From: an uncultured Flavobacteriaceae bacterium
GTDB lineage: Bacteria; Bacteroidota; Bacteroidia; Flavobacteriales; Flavobacteriaceae
Assembly: GCA_947494695.1 (NCBI GenBank)
Contig: CANLWB010000001.1
Location: 124,001 to 188,000 of the forward strand
Length of the DNA stretch: 64,000 nt
Direction: 5' to 3'
Under the pieces are notes generated by a model. It worked only from the letters and a program-made list of their open reading frames with translations. It was not told the DNA's origin and searched no databases. Both the position numbers and the translations under genes were made by a program. Every line of letters starts with the position of its first letter. Position 1 is the stretch's first letter. This document shows, in pieces, positions 17,323 to 27,619 of this stretch.

Positions 17323-17775
17323 ATAACATTCTTATTTTGAACACACCATTAATATGGCGTTCAATACAGGTTGTTTTAATGGTTTCGGTATAAAATAACT
17401 ATAATGCTAATCTAAAGCTCCGCTAAGTATTCCAACTTAGTGGAACACCATCTTGTGTTCATAATTTATGTTTCTATCTAACTGAAATTCAAATCTGATT
17501 TAGTTAGAGTCTATTTTAATTTTATTAAATTAAAGTATAGGGCATACAGAAATTTTCATAAAAACGAATCAAATCCAAAGGCATTTCCATAAATTTGAGT
17601 GTTTATTAGAAGAATAAGCACATGAAGTACGTTTATTTAACTTCTGGTGTCTATCGAGAACGATTAATTTTGAAGCTATATTATTTGACCTTAGATTTGA
17701 CTTCTTTTAATAATTAATTAATGACGCATTTTGTATAAACCTCTGGACTCTGAAACCTCAAAACAGTAATTACCG
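17323..17775. other. Intergenic region, nothing recognised
   Basis: About 450 bp of AT-rich DNA with no convincing ORF, hairpin or repeat. Confidence 0.4.
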
Positions 17776-18210
17776 TTGAATTTAACCAAAAAATATAAAA
17801 ACCTGCACCTAATAATTAGTATAGTTTTTTTTCTTGCGGCTTTAAGTCAAAAAGTATATTGCTCTGATGGCGATTGCGGATATTTAGGTGGCGGATTGGC
17901 GGCTTTAATTTCAGGAATATTTGGTGTTTTGGCTGGAGGGGCCTGTTTAACTTGGTTTGCCAACCCAATTATATTGGTATCCTGGATAACATCTCAAAAA
18001 CCAAAAATATCTATCATTTTTAGTTTATTAGCCTTAATTATTGGGATATCTTTTTCATTTTTTGACGAAATTATAATTAACGAAGCAGGTCATTATGGAG
18101 AAATAACAGGTTATAGAGCAGGGTATTATTTATGGGTTTTAAGTTTTATGAGTATGGTTGTTGGCAATATACTAAGGCTGAAAAATAAAAAAGCAGCCAA
18201 ATTAGAATAG
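17776..18210 (+). CDS. Small integral membrane protein, unknown
   Basis: A 144-residue frame starting at TTG 17776 encodes about four hydrophobic helices: near residues 12-30, a Gly-rich one at about 36-58 (GGGLAALISGIFGVLAGG), and two more at about 75-95 and 118-137, ending in a basic tail (LKNKKAAKLE). Two Cys near DGDCGYLGG may pair in the periplasm. No family is recognised. The start is uncertain because no ATG precedes the first helix. It is followed by a decayed gene. Confidence 0.65.
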   Translation: MNLTKKYKNLHLIISIVFFLAALSQKVYCSDGDCGYLGGGLAALISGIFGVLAGGACLTWFANPIILVSWITSQKPKISIIFSLLALIIGISFSFFDEIIINEAGHYGEITGYRAGYYLWVLSFMSMVVGNILRLKNKKAAKLE

Positions 18211-18321
18211 CAGTACAATAATATATATAGAAATTGGCATGTCATATCTCCATGTCGTTATTGTTTTAATTTTTTGCAACCACATAACTCTTTTACAAGT
18301 CTAAGGTTCAAAAAGAGAGAA

Positions 18322-18650
18322 GAAAGTTGGGAAATAGTTACAAACAACCTTAAAAAGCTCTTTAAAAGAGTGGATCTGGGAAAAAGGAAATGTTTTTCAT
18401 ACTAAACCTTACTTTTTTAACAAGTTGATTCCAATAAGAACTATTCCATTAAACAAAGCATTATTGACACACTAATGCTCTGGCTTCTGAGTTAAATGGA
18501 AAAGTATTATATTTAGTGCATTACGCCTTAAATACTAGATTACCGTAAGACATTACTGAAAAAAACTTCCAGTTTGACTCTTTCGGTCGTGGACCTGCAA
18601 GAATATTCGAACATTTAAAAAACGAGGATATCATCGATCTAGAAATCTAA
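18322..18650 (+). pseudogene. Decayed gene fragment, frameshifted
   Basis: No frame is open, yet protein-like text continues across frame changes. ESWEIVTNNLKKLF is readable from 18322; EWIWEKGNVFHTKPYFF to NKALLTH from 18368 to 18472; then HTNALASELNGKVLYL from 18468, an in-frame TAA at 18546, and FGRGPARIFEHLKNED to the stop at 18648. At least two frameshifts and one nonsense codon are needed to join them. I do not recognise the family. It is most likely the 3' half of a gene recently lost here. Confidence 0.55.
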
Positions 18651-18673
18651 ATACTCTAACATAATTCTTTAAA

Positions 18674-19789
18674 ATGAATAAAAACAACCATTTAGTGTTC
18701 CCTATTCGAATATGTATATTATTCGTAGCGTTAATTTTAAGTTCCTGTGCCGGAAAAACGAAATCTCGAACTTTAAACGTGCCAGACAAAGTAAAAGATA
18801 CTGTAATCCCAGTAGGAACCTTAGAAGTAGTGGCGAAGCTCGACATTTGTCCAGGAAATATAGCCTTATCTAAGGATGGTAGAAAGTTTCTAACAACTCA
18901 CGCCATTCGTGACGGGGAGATTCAACTAGTAGAGCTTTTAGAAGATAATAAGTACAACGTATTTCCTAACCAGGATTATCAAACTAATAAAACCAATAAG
19001 ACTATTGAAAAGTTAGACACACCGTTAGGGTTGTATGCAGATCACAAAGACCGTTTATGGACTATCGATGCTGGATTTGGTATTGGTTTAAAAGGAAGAC
19101 TATTTGCTTTTGATATCAATACAGGTGCAGAGATTTACCGGTTCGATTTACCGGCCGAATTAACCCCTGGCCACAGCTGTGTTCAGGATTTAGTTGTTGA
19201 TGAAAAAAATGGCTGGGTCTACATATCAGACTCTGGAGATCCCGGGATTATTGCTTTTGAAATTAAAACCCAGACCTTTAGGAAATTTCAGGATGCCACG
19301 ATGCAGCCAGAAGATATTGAGATGGTTATTGGAGGCAAAGTAATTGCCGTTGGAAAAGAACCTTTTAAGATTGGAATGAATCCTATTTCAATATCCGAAG
19401 ATCGGGAAACACTATATTTTGGAGCAATGACTGGAACGAAATGGTATGAGGTGCCAACAAAATTGTTTCGAGAAAATGCCACTAACGAAACGATTTCTGA
19501 AGCCATTAAAATTGTTGGCAATAAACCCTTGTGTGATGGTGTTTCAACAAGTGCCGATGGAAAACATTATCTTACAAATATGCAGAACCACAGTATTGAT
19601 GTTTTAGATAAGGATGGAAATCTGTCAACTCTAGTAAAAGATGAACGAATAGATTGGCCAGATAACGTTCGGTTGGGGCCCGATGGTTGGTTATATATCT
19701 CAACAAACCAACTGTATAAAGTTCCAAGGTTTACGGGAGGAGAAGATGAAGCCATCAAACCTTTTCTTGTATTGAGGGTGAAGGTGTAA
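18674..19789 (+). CDS. MRJP/yellow-family lipoprotein (SMP-30-like beta-propeller)
   Basis: The 371-residue product has a lipoprotein signal with lipobox LSSC and a six-bladed propeller resembling major royal jelly/yellow-type proteins and SMP-30 lactonases. Segments such as LDTPLGLYADHKDRLWTIDAG, LVVDEKNGWVYISDSGD and DGVSTSADGKHYLTNMQNHSIDVLD repeat the blade pattern. It is probably surface- or periplasm-facing. Bacterial members have no settled function. The gene stands alone, bounded by a decayed gene and a terminator. Confidence 0.88.
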   Translation: MNKNNHLVFPIRICILFVALILSSCAGKTKSRTLNVPDKVKDTVIPVGTLEVVAKLDICPGNIALSKDGRKFLTTHAIRDGEIQLVELLEDNKYNVFPNQDYQTNKTNKTIEKLDTPLGLYADHKDRLWTIDAGFGIGLKGRLFAFDINTGAEIYRFDLPAELTPGHSCVQDLVVDEKNGWVYISDSGDPGIIAFEIKTQTFRKFQDATMQPEDIEMVIGGKVIAVGKEPFKIGMNPISISEDRETLYFGAMTGTKWYEVPTKLFRENATNETISEAIKIVGNKPLCDGVSTSADGKHYLTNMQNHSIDVLDKDGNLSTLVKDERIDWPDNVRLGPDGWLYISTNQLYKVPRFTGGEDEAIKPFLVLRVKV

Positions 19790-19825
19790 TAAATTTAGCG
19801 CGTTACCTGTTGCTCAATAACAGAT

Positions 19826-19862
19826 AAAAGGCTCGAAAGTAATGGATACTTTCAAGCCTTTT
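19826..19862. terminator. Bidirectional terminator between convergent genes
   Basis: A 16-bp stem with one mismatch (19826-19841 with 19847-19862) flanked by A and T runs. It can end both the MRJP-family gene and the leftward GH86 gene. Confidence 0.8.
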
Positions 19863-19966
19863 AAGTAATGACCTATTCAGAAATGAGCTTTCAAACTACC
19901 AATGGAATGGTAGTGTTTATTAATAAAAGTATTAACTTTTACGTTTTGACATGCTCTAATTAGAAA

Positions 19967-22900
19967 TTAGTTAACCAGAACTAATTTTTTAATCATGTTT
20001 TTATGAGCTGTTTTTACTTGAATCAAGTATAAACCTTCTTTAAATCTATTGGTATTTATTTTATACATTCGGCCACTAAACCTTTCTTTGTGGATAACCT
20101 TTCCTTGTATATCCATTATAGTTAGATCTGCACCTTCAACATCATTTTTCATTACAACACGCACTTGATTTTTGGCAGGGTTTGGATACAGCATGATTTT
20201 ATTAGAAACAGCATTCTTCCTAAGGTCTGAGTTATTCCCTGAGTTAAGAAGTTGAGTGGCTTCTAAAGCAGCACTTCCTGTTAGCGTTACTTTATCTAGA
20301 TTCCATTGCCATGCATTACTTCCAGATGCTGTTAATCGTATGGTTACAGGTCCTGCGGGTAGTGTAACACTTCCTCCATTTAAAGGACCATACGTGTCCC
20401 AGGCGCCATTATTTGGTACGTTGGTGGTTGATGCCACTGTTCCGTTAACCGAGAACTGAATTTGGGCATTGTTAGAAGGTGTAGAAATATTGTATGATAT
20501 ATTGTATGTTCCTGCAGTAGCTACATTGATGATGTACTCTGCCCAATCTCCATTGTTTACATAGTTAATATTACTAGCCGTCGCATTTACACCTAAACCA
20601 GGCCCTCCATAGGGAGCATCGTTAACTGTTCCATTTGTAGAATTAAAATTCTCTGCTTCTATCACGAGTTGACCAGGAGGATTACTGTTATTGACTGTAA
20701 TAGATGCGCTTGCCGGAAAAGAACCATCTTGAGTGGTAACGGTTACATTAGCAGTACCCGAAGCAATTGCGGTGACCGTTCCATTGGCGTCTACTGTTGC
20801 AACTCCGGTATTACTTGAACTCCAGGTTACTGTTTTATTTGTGGCATTAGATGGAGATACGGTCTCGGTCAAACCTAATGTCTGACCTATACTAAGTGTA
20901 CCCGAAGTAGGGCTCACAGATACGCCAGTAACCGGAACTAGAGGAGGATTGTTGACAGGGTTCGAACGCCCTGGAACTGTACTAAATTCCCAAGTCGATA
21001 AATTTACGTAACAAACTTCTCCAACATGTTGAAAATCTATGGTAACCGTATTGTTGGTTTGAACCAAGCTCGCTGGAATAGGTATTTCTAAGGTGCCGAA
21101 CCAGCGGCTTCTCAACTGGTTTCCACCTCTCCAATCTATTGGTGTATCTACCTCTGTACCATTAAAAACTAACTTATTAATTGTTAAAAAGCCATTTTCT
21201 TTGTCATCGTCGTCGTTAAATAAATTTGCCGTGACTCTTAACATCACTTCCGCTTGATCGGCATTTGGTGGAACACTAACTCCGTTTACAACGAATGTGT
21301 TGTCTCCATTTTGAATAGTTACGCGTTGATCGGCACTCAAATCAGGTCCGTAAAACTTTTTCTCTATAGACGACTCGTCAATGTTTACAGCATTCGCATA
21401 GGTGTATTTAAGAATCATCGTTGCGTCGGCAGCTAATTGAATAGTATTTGGAGCCGAACTCCCTAAGTTGTTGCTATCCAGGTTGATATTTCGAACACCT
21501 GATAGATACAAATGTTTCGAACTTACACTTTGTAATCCCGGAGTGTTTCCGTAGTAATTTAAATCAATGGTTTTAGCAACTGGTTCCAGATTGTTTAAAA
21601 TTAAATACGCATCGTTACCATCTATATAACAATCTACTTGAATATCGGGATCTGAAGATTTGGTGTCAACACGAGTCCCTTTTACTTCAGACCATAATTC
21701 GAACCATTTAATGTAGTCACTCCACTCCCAATTACCATCCCGATCATCATCTCTTAGCATTTTGTATTGATAGAAATGTTCTGGTATGCCGTCTCCATTC
21801 GTATCGACATCACCCCAGGTTGCTTTAATTGGTGTAAATGGCATAGATAATTCTATATAATCGGGTCTTTCTAAAAACTGCATGAGCATAGAGCTGAAAG
21901 GTTTCATAATTTCCCAATCATATCTCTTGTCATGTGGTTTATAGTCCCATGCGTTGTTAACACCTCCATATTCAGAAATAATAATGGGTTTTCGTGTGCC
22001 AAATTTGTTCATATCGTAGTTCTCCAACATGTCCAATGTGGCCTCTACATGGCCTCCGGCACGGGTAACGCCTCCATTTGCATCGTAAGATGGCCAATCG
22101 TATAAATGCACGGAATAAAAATCCATTTTATTTCCAGCTGCATTAAGAAAACCTTTCCAGATAACATCCCACTGAAACCAGGGGCCATTTTGGCCTAAAA
22201 AGGGTGATGCAACCTGACTCCTTGCATATGCTTTTGCAATCTCGTCTGCAGGAGTATTTCCGTAGAAACTGTTTACATAGTCAACGGTTTGATAACGAGA
22301 GAATTGATCGTTATTAAACAAATCGTGCGATCCCCAGGTCATTCCTCCAATTTTAGGGGCTCTGGATCCCAGCTTATTTTTTATACCATCATATACCAAA
22401 TTATGATATTCCCAAATATCTTCCCAGCTGGACATCATAAACTTGCCTGTATTTAATAAAAAATCGGGTTCATTTATAACTTCCCAATATTCTGGCATAG
22501 GTTGTCCCGGAGCAGATCCTCCGGTAGAGAAAAATTCATCAGTATATTGAACCATCCATTCGGCTGAGGTTTCAATATCTTGAGGAATCCAGGTGCTCCC
22601 ATTGTCTCTTCCCCATACAGAACCACTGGCGTGATTGTAGGATAATGTTGGATAAGTAGGGTGAGGATTTGTTCCCATGACCATACTTTGGATTTTATTC
22701 TTGAATGGCGTTCTATTTTCATTATTTAGTCTGTCATCAAAGAAGCCTCTCCAGTAATCCAGCATAACAGATAGACTATCCGGGTCATGTCTATTTGGTC
22801 TTGAAGGGTCTGTGTCTGCAGGCGAATAATTAAATAAAAAGGATGCCAAGCCATTATCTCGTCCAAAATAAGCATCCAGGTCGCCAATAAGGTATTGTAA

Positions 22901-23089
22901 TTTATCTATATCGTTGCTCCAGTCGTTTTCATATAAGTTAGAATGGGCTATAATGTGGCGATCTCTTCCAAAATCGGAAACGCCGCCAACAGAATGTCGA
23001 ATATTCATGTTAACATCCACGTTTACTTGAGAAAAAATGGGTGAGATGCTAAAAAAGAGTATTAGTAAAGGTATTATTGAATTTTTCAT
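19967..23089 (-). CDS. Secreted GH86-type agarase/porphyranase with Big_2, CBM6 and T9SS domains
   Basis: The 1040-residue enzyme has a signal peptide (1-20), then a TIM-barrel catalytic part resembling GH86 beta-agarases and porphyranases. WEVINEPD places the likely acid/base at Glu207, and IIISEYGG the nucleophile at Glu373. The fold continues into a beta domain to about 700, followed by a Big_2 Ig-like domain (about 718-800), a CBM6 carbohydrate-binding module (about 810-937, starting IEAENFN) and a type IX sorting domain (MLYPNPAKNQ, about 965-1040). It would be exported to the cell surface or medium to cut red-algal galactans. GH86 assignment is from recall; exact specificity is unknown. 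Confidence 0.88.
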   Translation of the reverse strand: MKNSIIPLLILFFSISPIFSQVNVDVNMNIRHSVGGVSDFGRDRHIIAHSNLYENDWSNDIDKLQYLIGDLDAYFGRDNGLASFLFNYSPADTDPSRPNRHDPDSLSVMLDYWRGFFDDRLNNENRTPFKNKIQSMVMGTNPHPTYPTLSYNHASGSVWGRDNGSTWIPQDIETSAEWMVQYTDEFFSTGGSAPGQPMPEYWEVINEPDFLLNTGKFMMSSWEDIWEYHNLVYDGIKNKLGSRAPKIGGMTWGSHDLFNNDQFSRYQTVDYVNSFYGNTPADEIAKAYARSQVASPFLGQNGPWFQWDVIWKGFLNAAGNKMDFYSVHLYDWPSYDANGGVTRAGGHVEATLDMLENYDMNKFGTRKPIIISEYGGVNNAWDYKPHDKRYDWEIMKPFSSMLMQFLERPDYIELSMPFTPIKATWGDVDTNGDGIPEHFYQYKMLRDDDRDGNWEWSDYIKWFELWSEVKGTRVDTKSSDPDIQVDCYIDGNDAYLILNNLEPVAKTIDLNYYGNTPGLQSVSSKHLYLSGVRNINLDSNNLGSSAPNTIQLAADATMILKYTYANAVNIDESSIEKKFYGPDLSADQRVTIQNGDNTFVVNGVSVPPNADQAEVMLRVTANLFNDDDDKENGFLTINKLVFNGTEVDTPIDWRGGNQLRSRWFGTLEIPIPASLVQTNNTVTIDFQHVGEVCYVNLSTWEFSTVPGRSNPVNNPPLVPVTGVSVSPTSGTLSIGQTLGLTETVSPSNATNKTVTWSSSNTGVATVDANGTVTAIASGTANVTVTTQDGSFPASASITVNNSNPPGQLVIEAENFNSTNGTVNDAPYGGPGLGVNATASNINYVNNGDWAEYIINVATAGTYNISYNISTPSNNAQIQFSVNGTVASTTNVPNNGAWDTYGPLNGGSVTLPAGPVTIRLTASGSNAWQWNLDKVTLTGSAALEATQLLNSGNNSDLRKNAVSNKIMLYPNPAKNQVRVVMKNDVEGADLTIMDIQGKVIHKERFSGRMYKINTNRFKEGLYLIQVKTAHKNMIKKLVLVN

Positions 23090-23439
23090 TGTTAAATATT
23101 TTGAGTTTTTTAGGTCTACCAGGCTTAATGGGCCCGGTAAAAAGTGATTAAGTAGGATTTAATTATAATTTTGAGTGTAGCTATGCTCTAGTGTCTACTA
23201 ACACTACTTAAGAACCTTTTAAAATTTGTTCTTAATAGTATTGATGTAGTTCTAAATACATAGAACACCTGTATTCATTTAAAAACAAAACGTAACATAA
23301 TAAGTAAGGCAAAACCATAAAAGCGAATGCATTACTTTATTACTGGATTGTCTTTAATAGGCATATTATACCTGTAGGTCTCATAAAGGCATAGTTGGAA
23401 GTCGTTATAAAAAGGTTCACTTCTATGTCTAATAGGTCA
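23090..23439. other. Intergenic region between the two glycoside hydrolases
   Basis: About 350 bp. No terminator hairpin or promoter match stood out, so it cannot be said whether the two hydrolase genes are co-transcribed. Confidence 0.4.
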
Positions 23440-25899
23440 TTATTGTATAATCAGTTTTTTAATTATTTTTTCGTTAACAGTTTTTATTTTAATGATATAT
23501 AACCCTTTGTTGAAGCCATTGGTGTTTATTCTGTAGCGATTGCCTTTAAATGTTTCATTGTGGATAACCTTTCCCTGTACATCTAGTATGGTTATGTTGG
23601 CGGCATCTACCCCTTTTTTTAATGAAATATTTACAAAATCACTAACAGGATTGGGATACAATATCATATGAGTTTCTGAAATTGTACGTGCAGTGCTGTT
23701 TTGGTAAGTGCTTTGTCCTGCAGATGGAGATGTTCGGGTTAAGGTAACCTTATCGAGATTCCATTGCCAGGTGTTACTTCCAGATGCAGTTAATCGTATC
23801 GTTACAGGGCCGGAAGGGAGGGTGACACTACCCCCAGCTAATGATCCGTAATTGTCCCAGGCACCATTATTGGGTACATTGGTGGTTGATGCTACTGCCC
23901 CACCTACTGAAAGCTGAATTTGGGCATTATTAGAAGGGGTTGATATATTATATGTTATAGTATAATTCCCTGCCGATTCCACATTAATGAGATACTCGGC
24001 CCAGTCGTTATTGTTAACGAAGTTAATGTTATTAGCAGTGGCATTAACACCAAGGCCAGGGCCACCAAAACCAGCATCGTTAAATGTTCCGTTAGTAGTA
24101 TTGAAATTCTCAGCTTCTATAATGATTTGATCGCCTTGAGGATTACTATTGCTAACTGTAATCGATGCGCTTGCTGGAAAAGAACCATCATTTGTAGTAA
24201 CAGTTATTGTTGCATTACCCACTCCAGCCGCAGTAACCAAACCATTGGCATTCACCGTAGCAACACTTGTATTATTTGAACTCCAGGTGACTGCTTTATT
24301 TGTGGCGTTAGATGGAGATACGGTTTCAGTTAGCATCAAAGTGTCTCCTATGTTAAGCGTGCCTGTTGTAGGTGTTACAGAGACTCCGGTAACTGGCACA
24401 GTAGAGCCACCACCTGTAACAGTAATGGTGCAGGTATCGGTCTTGCTACCACTAAGTGTCGTTCCAGTTATTATAGCTGTGCCTTCTCCTACTGCTTCAA
24501 CCAAACCTGTTGTACTTACTGTAGCACTACTAATATTTGAAGAAGACCAAGAAACAGCTTGTACTGTAGCATTAAATGGAATAACGGCACCTGTTAATTG
24601 AATGGTTTCTCCAACTTCTAATGTTGCACTTGGCGGGAGTACACTAACTCCGGTAACATCAATAGTGGGTTCTTCGTTTATAGGTTCGCCGGCAACGCTA
24701 ACAATAATAGAATCGGTAAAACTACCATCAAATGTTGTTGCTGTAACAACAATATTTTCCGCATTAACACCTTTTACAAGACCTTGACCATTTACGGTTA
24801 CAAAGGCCGTGTTTGCAGACGACCACGTTACAATTTTTTGAGTAGCATTAGCAGGAGAAATTATGGCATCCAATTGAAATGTTTCACCCGGTCGAATTGT
24901 TACAGTTTGTGGCGCTATTGTAATGCCTGTTACAGGAATGGCACCACCCACAGGAACAGCATCGTAGACCCTTATCCAGTCAATTAAGAATAGGTTTTTA
25001 CCATTGGCATCATTAAGCTCCTCCGATGTTGGGTAAATATTTAAATTACTAAGCCAGGATTGTTGTTCCATATTTATAATGATGTGCTGAGGTTTACTCA
25101 ATCCTGTGCCACCAGTATAACCATACTTGTCGATAGCATCGAAATTTGTGGTATGTTCAGATAAATTTCCATCTGGATCGATGAAGTTATGCGTGTTCTT
25201 TTTTATGGTCCTCACTTTTGTCCCATTTATATAATATTCAACATGATGAGGAGTTACCCAATACACGCCGATATTAAACCATTGGTCTCTCCATGATGTT
25301 CTGTCGTTTTCATAATACCAGGTACCAAATACATCTTCTTCATCTCTTGGCTGATAGTCGGTAAATGGGCTTCTAATAAATACATGATGACTTAAATGGA
25401 TACGCTGGTCAAACCATTCTCTACCTGTTTGACTATTGGGGTAAGATTCCAACATGTCCAATTCTTCGGTTTCATCGCCACTTATCATCCAAATGTTATT
25501 GGCTAACATGCAATTGGATTGTTTTACTCTGGCTTCCATGTACATAGGGTAGGTCATTTGTGCCTTAGAAGAAAGACATCCCGTATATATGATGGAAATA
25601 TTTGGGTCTTGGGCAGCGTGAATGTTTAAATATCCATTTGTGGTCCATGAGTGATCCTTGTGAAAAGAGGTATTAGATGGACCTGAGAAATTATTTATGT
25701 AAAGGTCATTCCATCTGCTGGTAAACGCTTCGGGTCTATTTGATCCTGAGGATTCATAGTTAAAACTATCTGAAACAGGGTTTAATTCCCAAACCATTCC
25801 GGAGGGAGGGCTGGCAGGAATTGCTAAGCCGGCCCAATCTTGTGCAGTTGCACACGTTGTAATACTTAATAGTAATAAAAGTATTTTATAAAGTTTCAT
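23440..25899 (-). CDS. Secreted GH16 agarase/porphyranase-like enzyme with three Big_2 domains, CBM6 and T9SS domain
   Basis: The 819-residue enzyme has a signal peptide (1-19) and a GH16 jelly-roll domain to about 312. EELDMLES gives the GH16 signature, with nucleophile Glu146, Asp148 and acid/base Glu151. Neighbouring segments (SGDETEELDM, WRDQWFNIGVYWVTPHHVEYYING) fit the agarase/porphyranase branch better than laminarinases. Three Big_2 domains follow (about 320-405, 413-500, 501-585), then CBM6 (590-720) and a T9SS sorting domain (745-819). The last parts are closely similar to those of the GH86 gene 350 bp downstream in the same direction. Both probably act on the same algal polysaccharide. 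Confidence 0.9.
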   Translation of the reverse strand: MKLYKILLLLLSITTCATAQDWAGLAIPASPPSGMVWELNPVSDSFNYESSGSNRPEAFTSRWNDLYINNFSGPSNTSFHKDHSWTTNGYLNIHAAQDPNISIIYTGCLSSKAQMTYPMYMEARVKQSNCMLANNIWMISGDETEELDMLESYPNSQTGREWFDQRIHLSHHVFIRSPFTDYQPRDEEDVFGTWYYENDRTSWRDQWFNIGVYWVTPHHVEYYINGTKVRTIKKNTHNFIDPDGNLSEHTTNFDAIDKYGYTGGTGLSKPQHIIINMEQQSWLSNLNIYPTSEELNDANGKNLFLIDWIRVYDAVPVGGAIPVTGITIAPQTVTIRPGETFQLDAIISPANATQKIVTWSSANTAFVTVNGQGLVKGVNAENIVVTATTFDGSFTDSIIVSVAGEPINEEPTIDVTGVSVLPPSATLEVGETIQLTGAVIPFNATVQAVSWSSSNISSATVSTTGLVEAVGEGTAIITGTTLSGSKTDTCTITVTGGGSTVPVTGVSVTPTTGTLNIGDTLMLTETVSPSNATNKAVTWSSNNTSVATVNANGLVTAAGVGNATITVTTNDGSFPASASITVSNSNPQGDQIIIEAENFNTTNGTFNDAGFGGPGLGVNATANNINFVNNNDWAEYLINVESAGNYTITYNISTPSNNAQIQLSVGGAVASTTNVPNNGAWDNYGSLAGGSVTLPSGPVTIRLTASGSNTWQWNLDKVTLTRTSPSAGQSTYQNSTARTISETHMILYPNPVSDFVNISLKKGVDAANITILDVQGKVIHNETFKGNRYRINTNGFNKGLYIIKIKTVNEKIIKKLIIQ

Positions 25900-27563
25900 T
25901 TGTTAAGTGTGTTTAATTGTTTGAAATATTTAAAGGGCTAAAAAAACTAGACGATCATTTAGATGCTTCTATTCGCTATTAAAAGTTTCTAACCCAAACT
26001 CATGTTAATAAATAAGGAGCTGTTTAAAAGTGCTATTCTATGTATACTGATGAATCTTTTCATTTTCGTGATTTGTGGTTTTTGGATTCTAGCCTGTCTT
26101 GACGCAGTCAAAAGATTTAAAATGACCACGTTTAACATTTTTAAGCAGCTTCTAGTTAATTATTTGTTTTAAAACGTAGTTTTTAGAACTACAGTTAGAT
26201 TACGATTGTTCCTTCCCAGAAATGGTTAATAGCATACAACCTTACCGTTTGTTTTAAATCACAAAATATTCGTCCTACCCGCAAAATTGAAGTAGCAGGG
26301 AATGTTTTGATTTAGACAGATGTTGATACCTGATTAAACTTCCGTTATAGGTATCCCGTTACATCATCGCCTTTGGTAAACAAAGAGGTGGTTGTTAAAA
26401 AATAGCCGGAATAAATGAAGGGCTGATCATTTTGAAATTCATTTGGACATCATATCGTCTATAACTTTATCTATAACAGAATAAAGCAACGATTATGCGT
26501 CTTAAAGTAGTAACTAATGATTGGTATAAATTGAAGAAAGCAATTTGCTTTATCGTTTAACCAAATGACTCTAAATCTATTATTTTCTCTTTTTCAAGGG
26601 ATCTTTATGGGTATTTGAAATATGCATAGCTCATGCTAAGTATTAATACGCATCTGATCAAACTATGATTTCTAAATACAATATAATGATAGAATCAATA
26701 AAGGTAGCTTACTGAGTGTCTTCTTTTTCGCTTTGCAATGTAAATATGTTAATACCGGCAAAATTTAATAGACAGCATACAGCTTCAAGTTACTTATGAA
26801 TGAATGTTTATCTGGATCCGGTTTGCTATCAAACTGGGCTTCTGGAACGTCTTGGGTCTTGTTAAAAAGACATTAGACTTAAAGCTTGCATGAATCTGAT
26901 CAATAGAACCAGTATGCAAAAGGATGAATTTTACGTTTCATTTGATAAAAATTTAGTTTAACTTAGTGTTCTCACCTGTATACAAGATACAGTTACCTTC
27001 GTTTGGTTAGTAATTTTTATCAATGAAAAATGCCACATGTTTTTCTTAAAAGTTATATCAATGTCACGACTTTATAGTTAACAAATCAATAAATTATGAT
27101 ATAGCCCTAAGAACGTGTGCGGCAATTTATTTCTTAATCATTCAACGAACTCAAACCCTATTATTAATATAGTATGCGCTGTCGAAACAAATTAAAACAA
27201 GACCAAATAACTTTGGCTGTATTTCTTTGAATTCAATAAGAATAGCTGTTAGTTTTATTATTATTGATAATAATTCAAGATGTTGAATATAACACAAAAA
27301 AACCTATCTTCCTAACAATCAGCTTGTTTTATTTTATAAAGATTGAAATAAGGGTTTGCTCCATGCGAGATAACTTGGTAAATCACAATATTCATTAAGG
27401 ATTAAAGGGTTTATGTGTTGCGTGATGAAATAGTTCTTTAACACGTTTTATCTGTGCTAAATTGAATTCATTTTTCAAACTGACGTCGTTCGATGATCAT
27501 GTGAGTAAAAATACCGGAATTTCGATTTTCGCAAGCCAAAAAACATAACCAATAAGCACGGAT
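25900..27563. other. 1.7-kb region without an intact gene
   Basis: No frame of 60 codons survives on either strand over about 1.66 kb, far longer than any other gap here. Short protein-like runs are visible on the minus strand, for example GSIDQIHASFKSNVFLTRP (about 26855-26910) and AVCCLLNFAGINIFTLQSEK (about 26725-26785) in a different frame, which suggests decayed coding sequence. No insertion-sequence ends or target duplication were found. Confidence 0.45.
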
Positions 27564-27596
27564 AAAAAAAGGCGTCCATAATATCCGAACGCCTTT
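27564..27596 (-). terminator. Terminator of the TerB gene
   Basis: On the minus strand AAAGGCGT and ACGCCTTT pair over 8 bp around a 10-17-nt loop and are followed by seven T residues. Confidence 0.85.
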
Positions 27597-27619
27597 GTAT
27601 GTTTCAAAAATTGAACCTG

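Noticed and set aside
24149-24987. Runs of plus-strand ORFs opposite the GH16 Big_2 domains
   Set aside because: Ser/Thr/Val-rich repeats on the minus strand give open complementary frames; the translated text is low-complexity and unlike any family.
26018-26148. Inverted-like text (GAGCTGTTTAAAA and TTTTTAAGCAGCTT) as insertion-sequence ends
   Set aside because: Matches are imperfect, no transposase remnant is convincing and no target duplication is seen.
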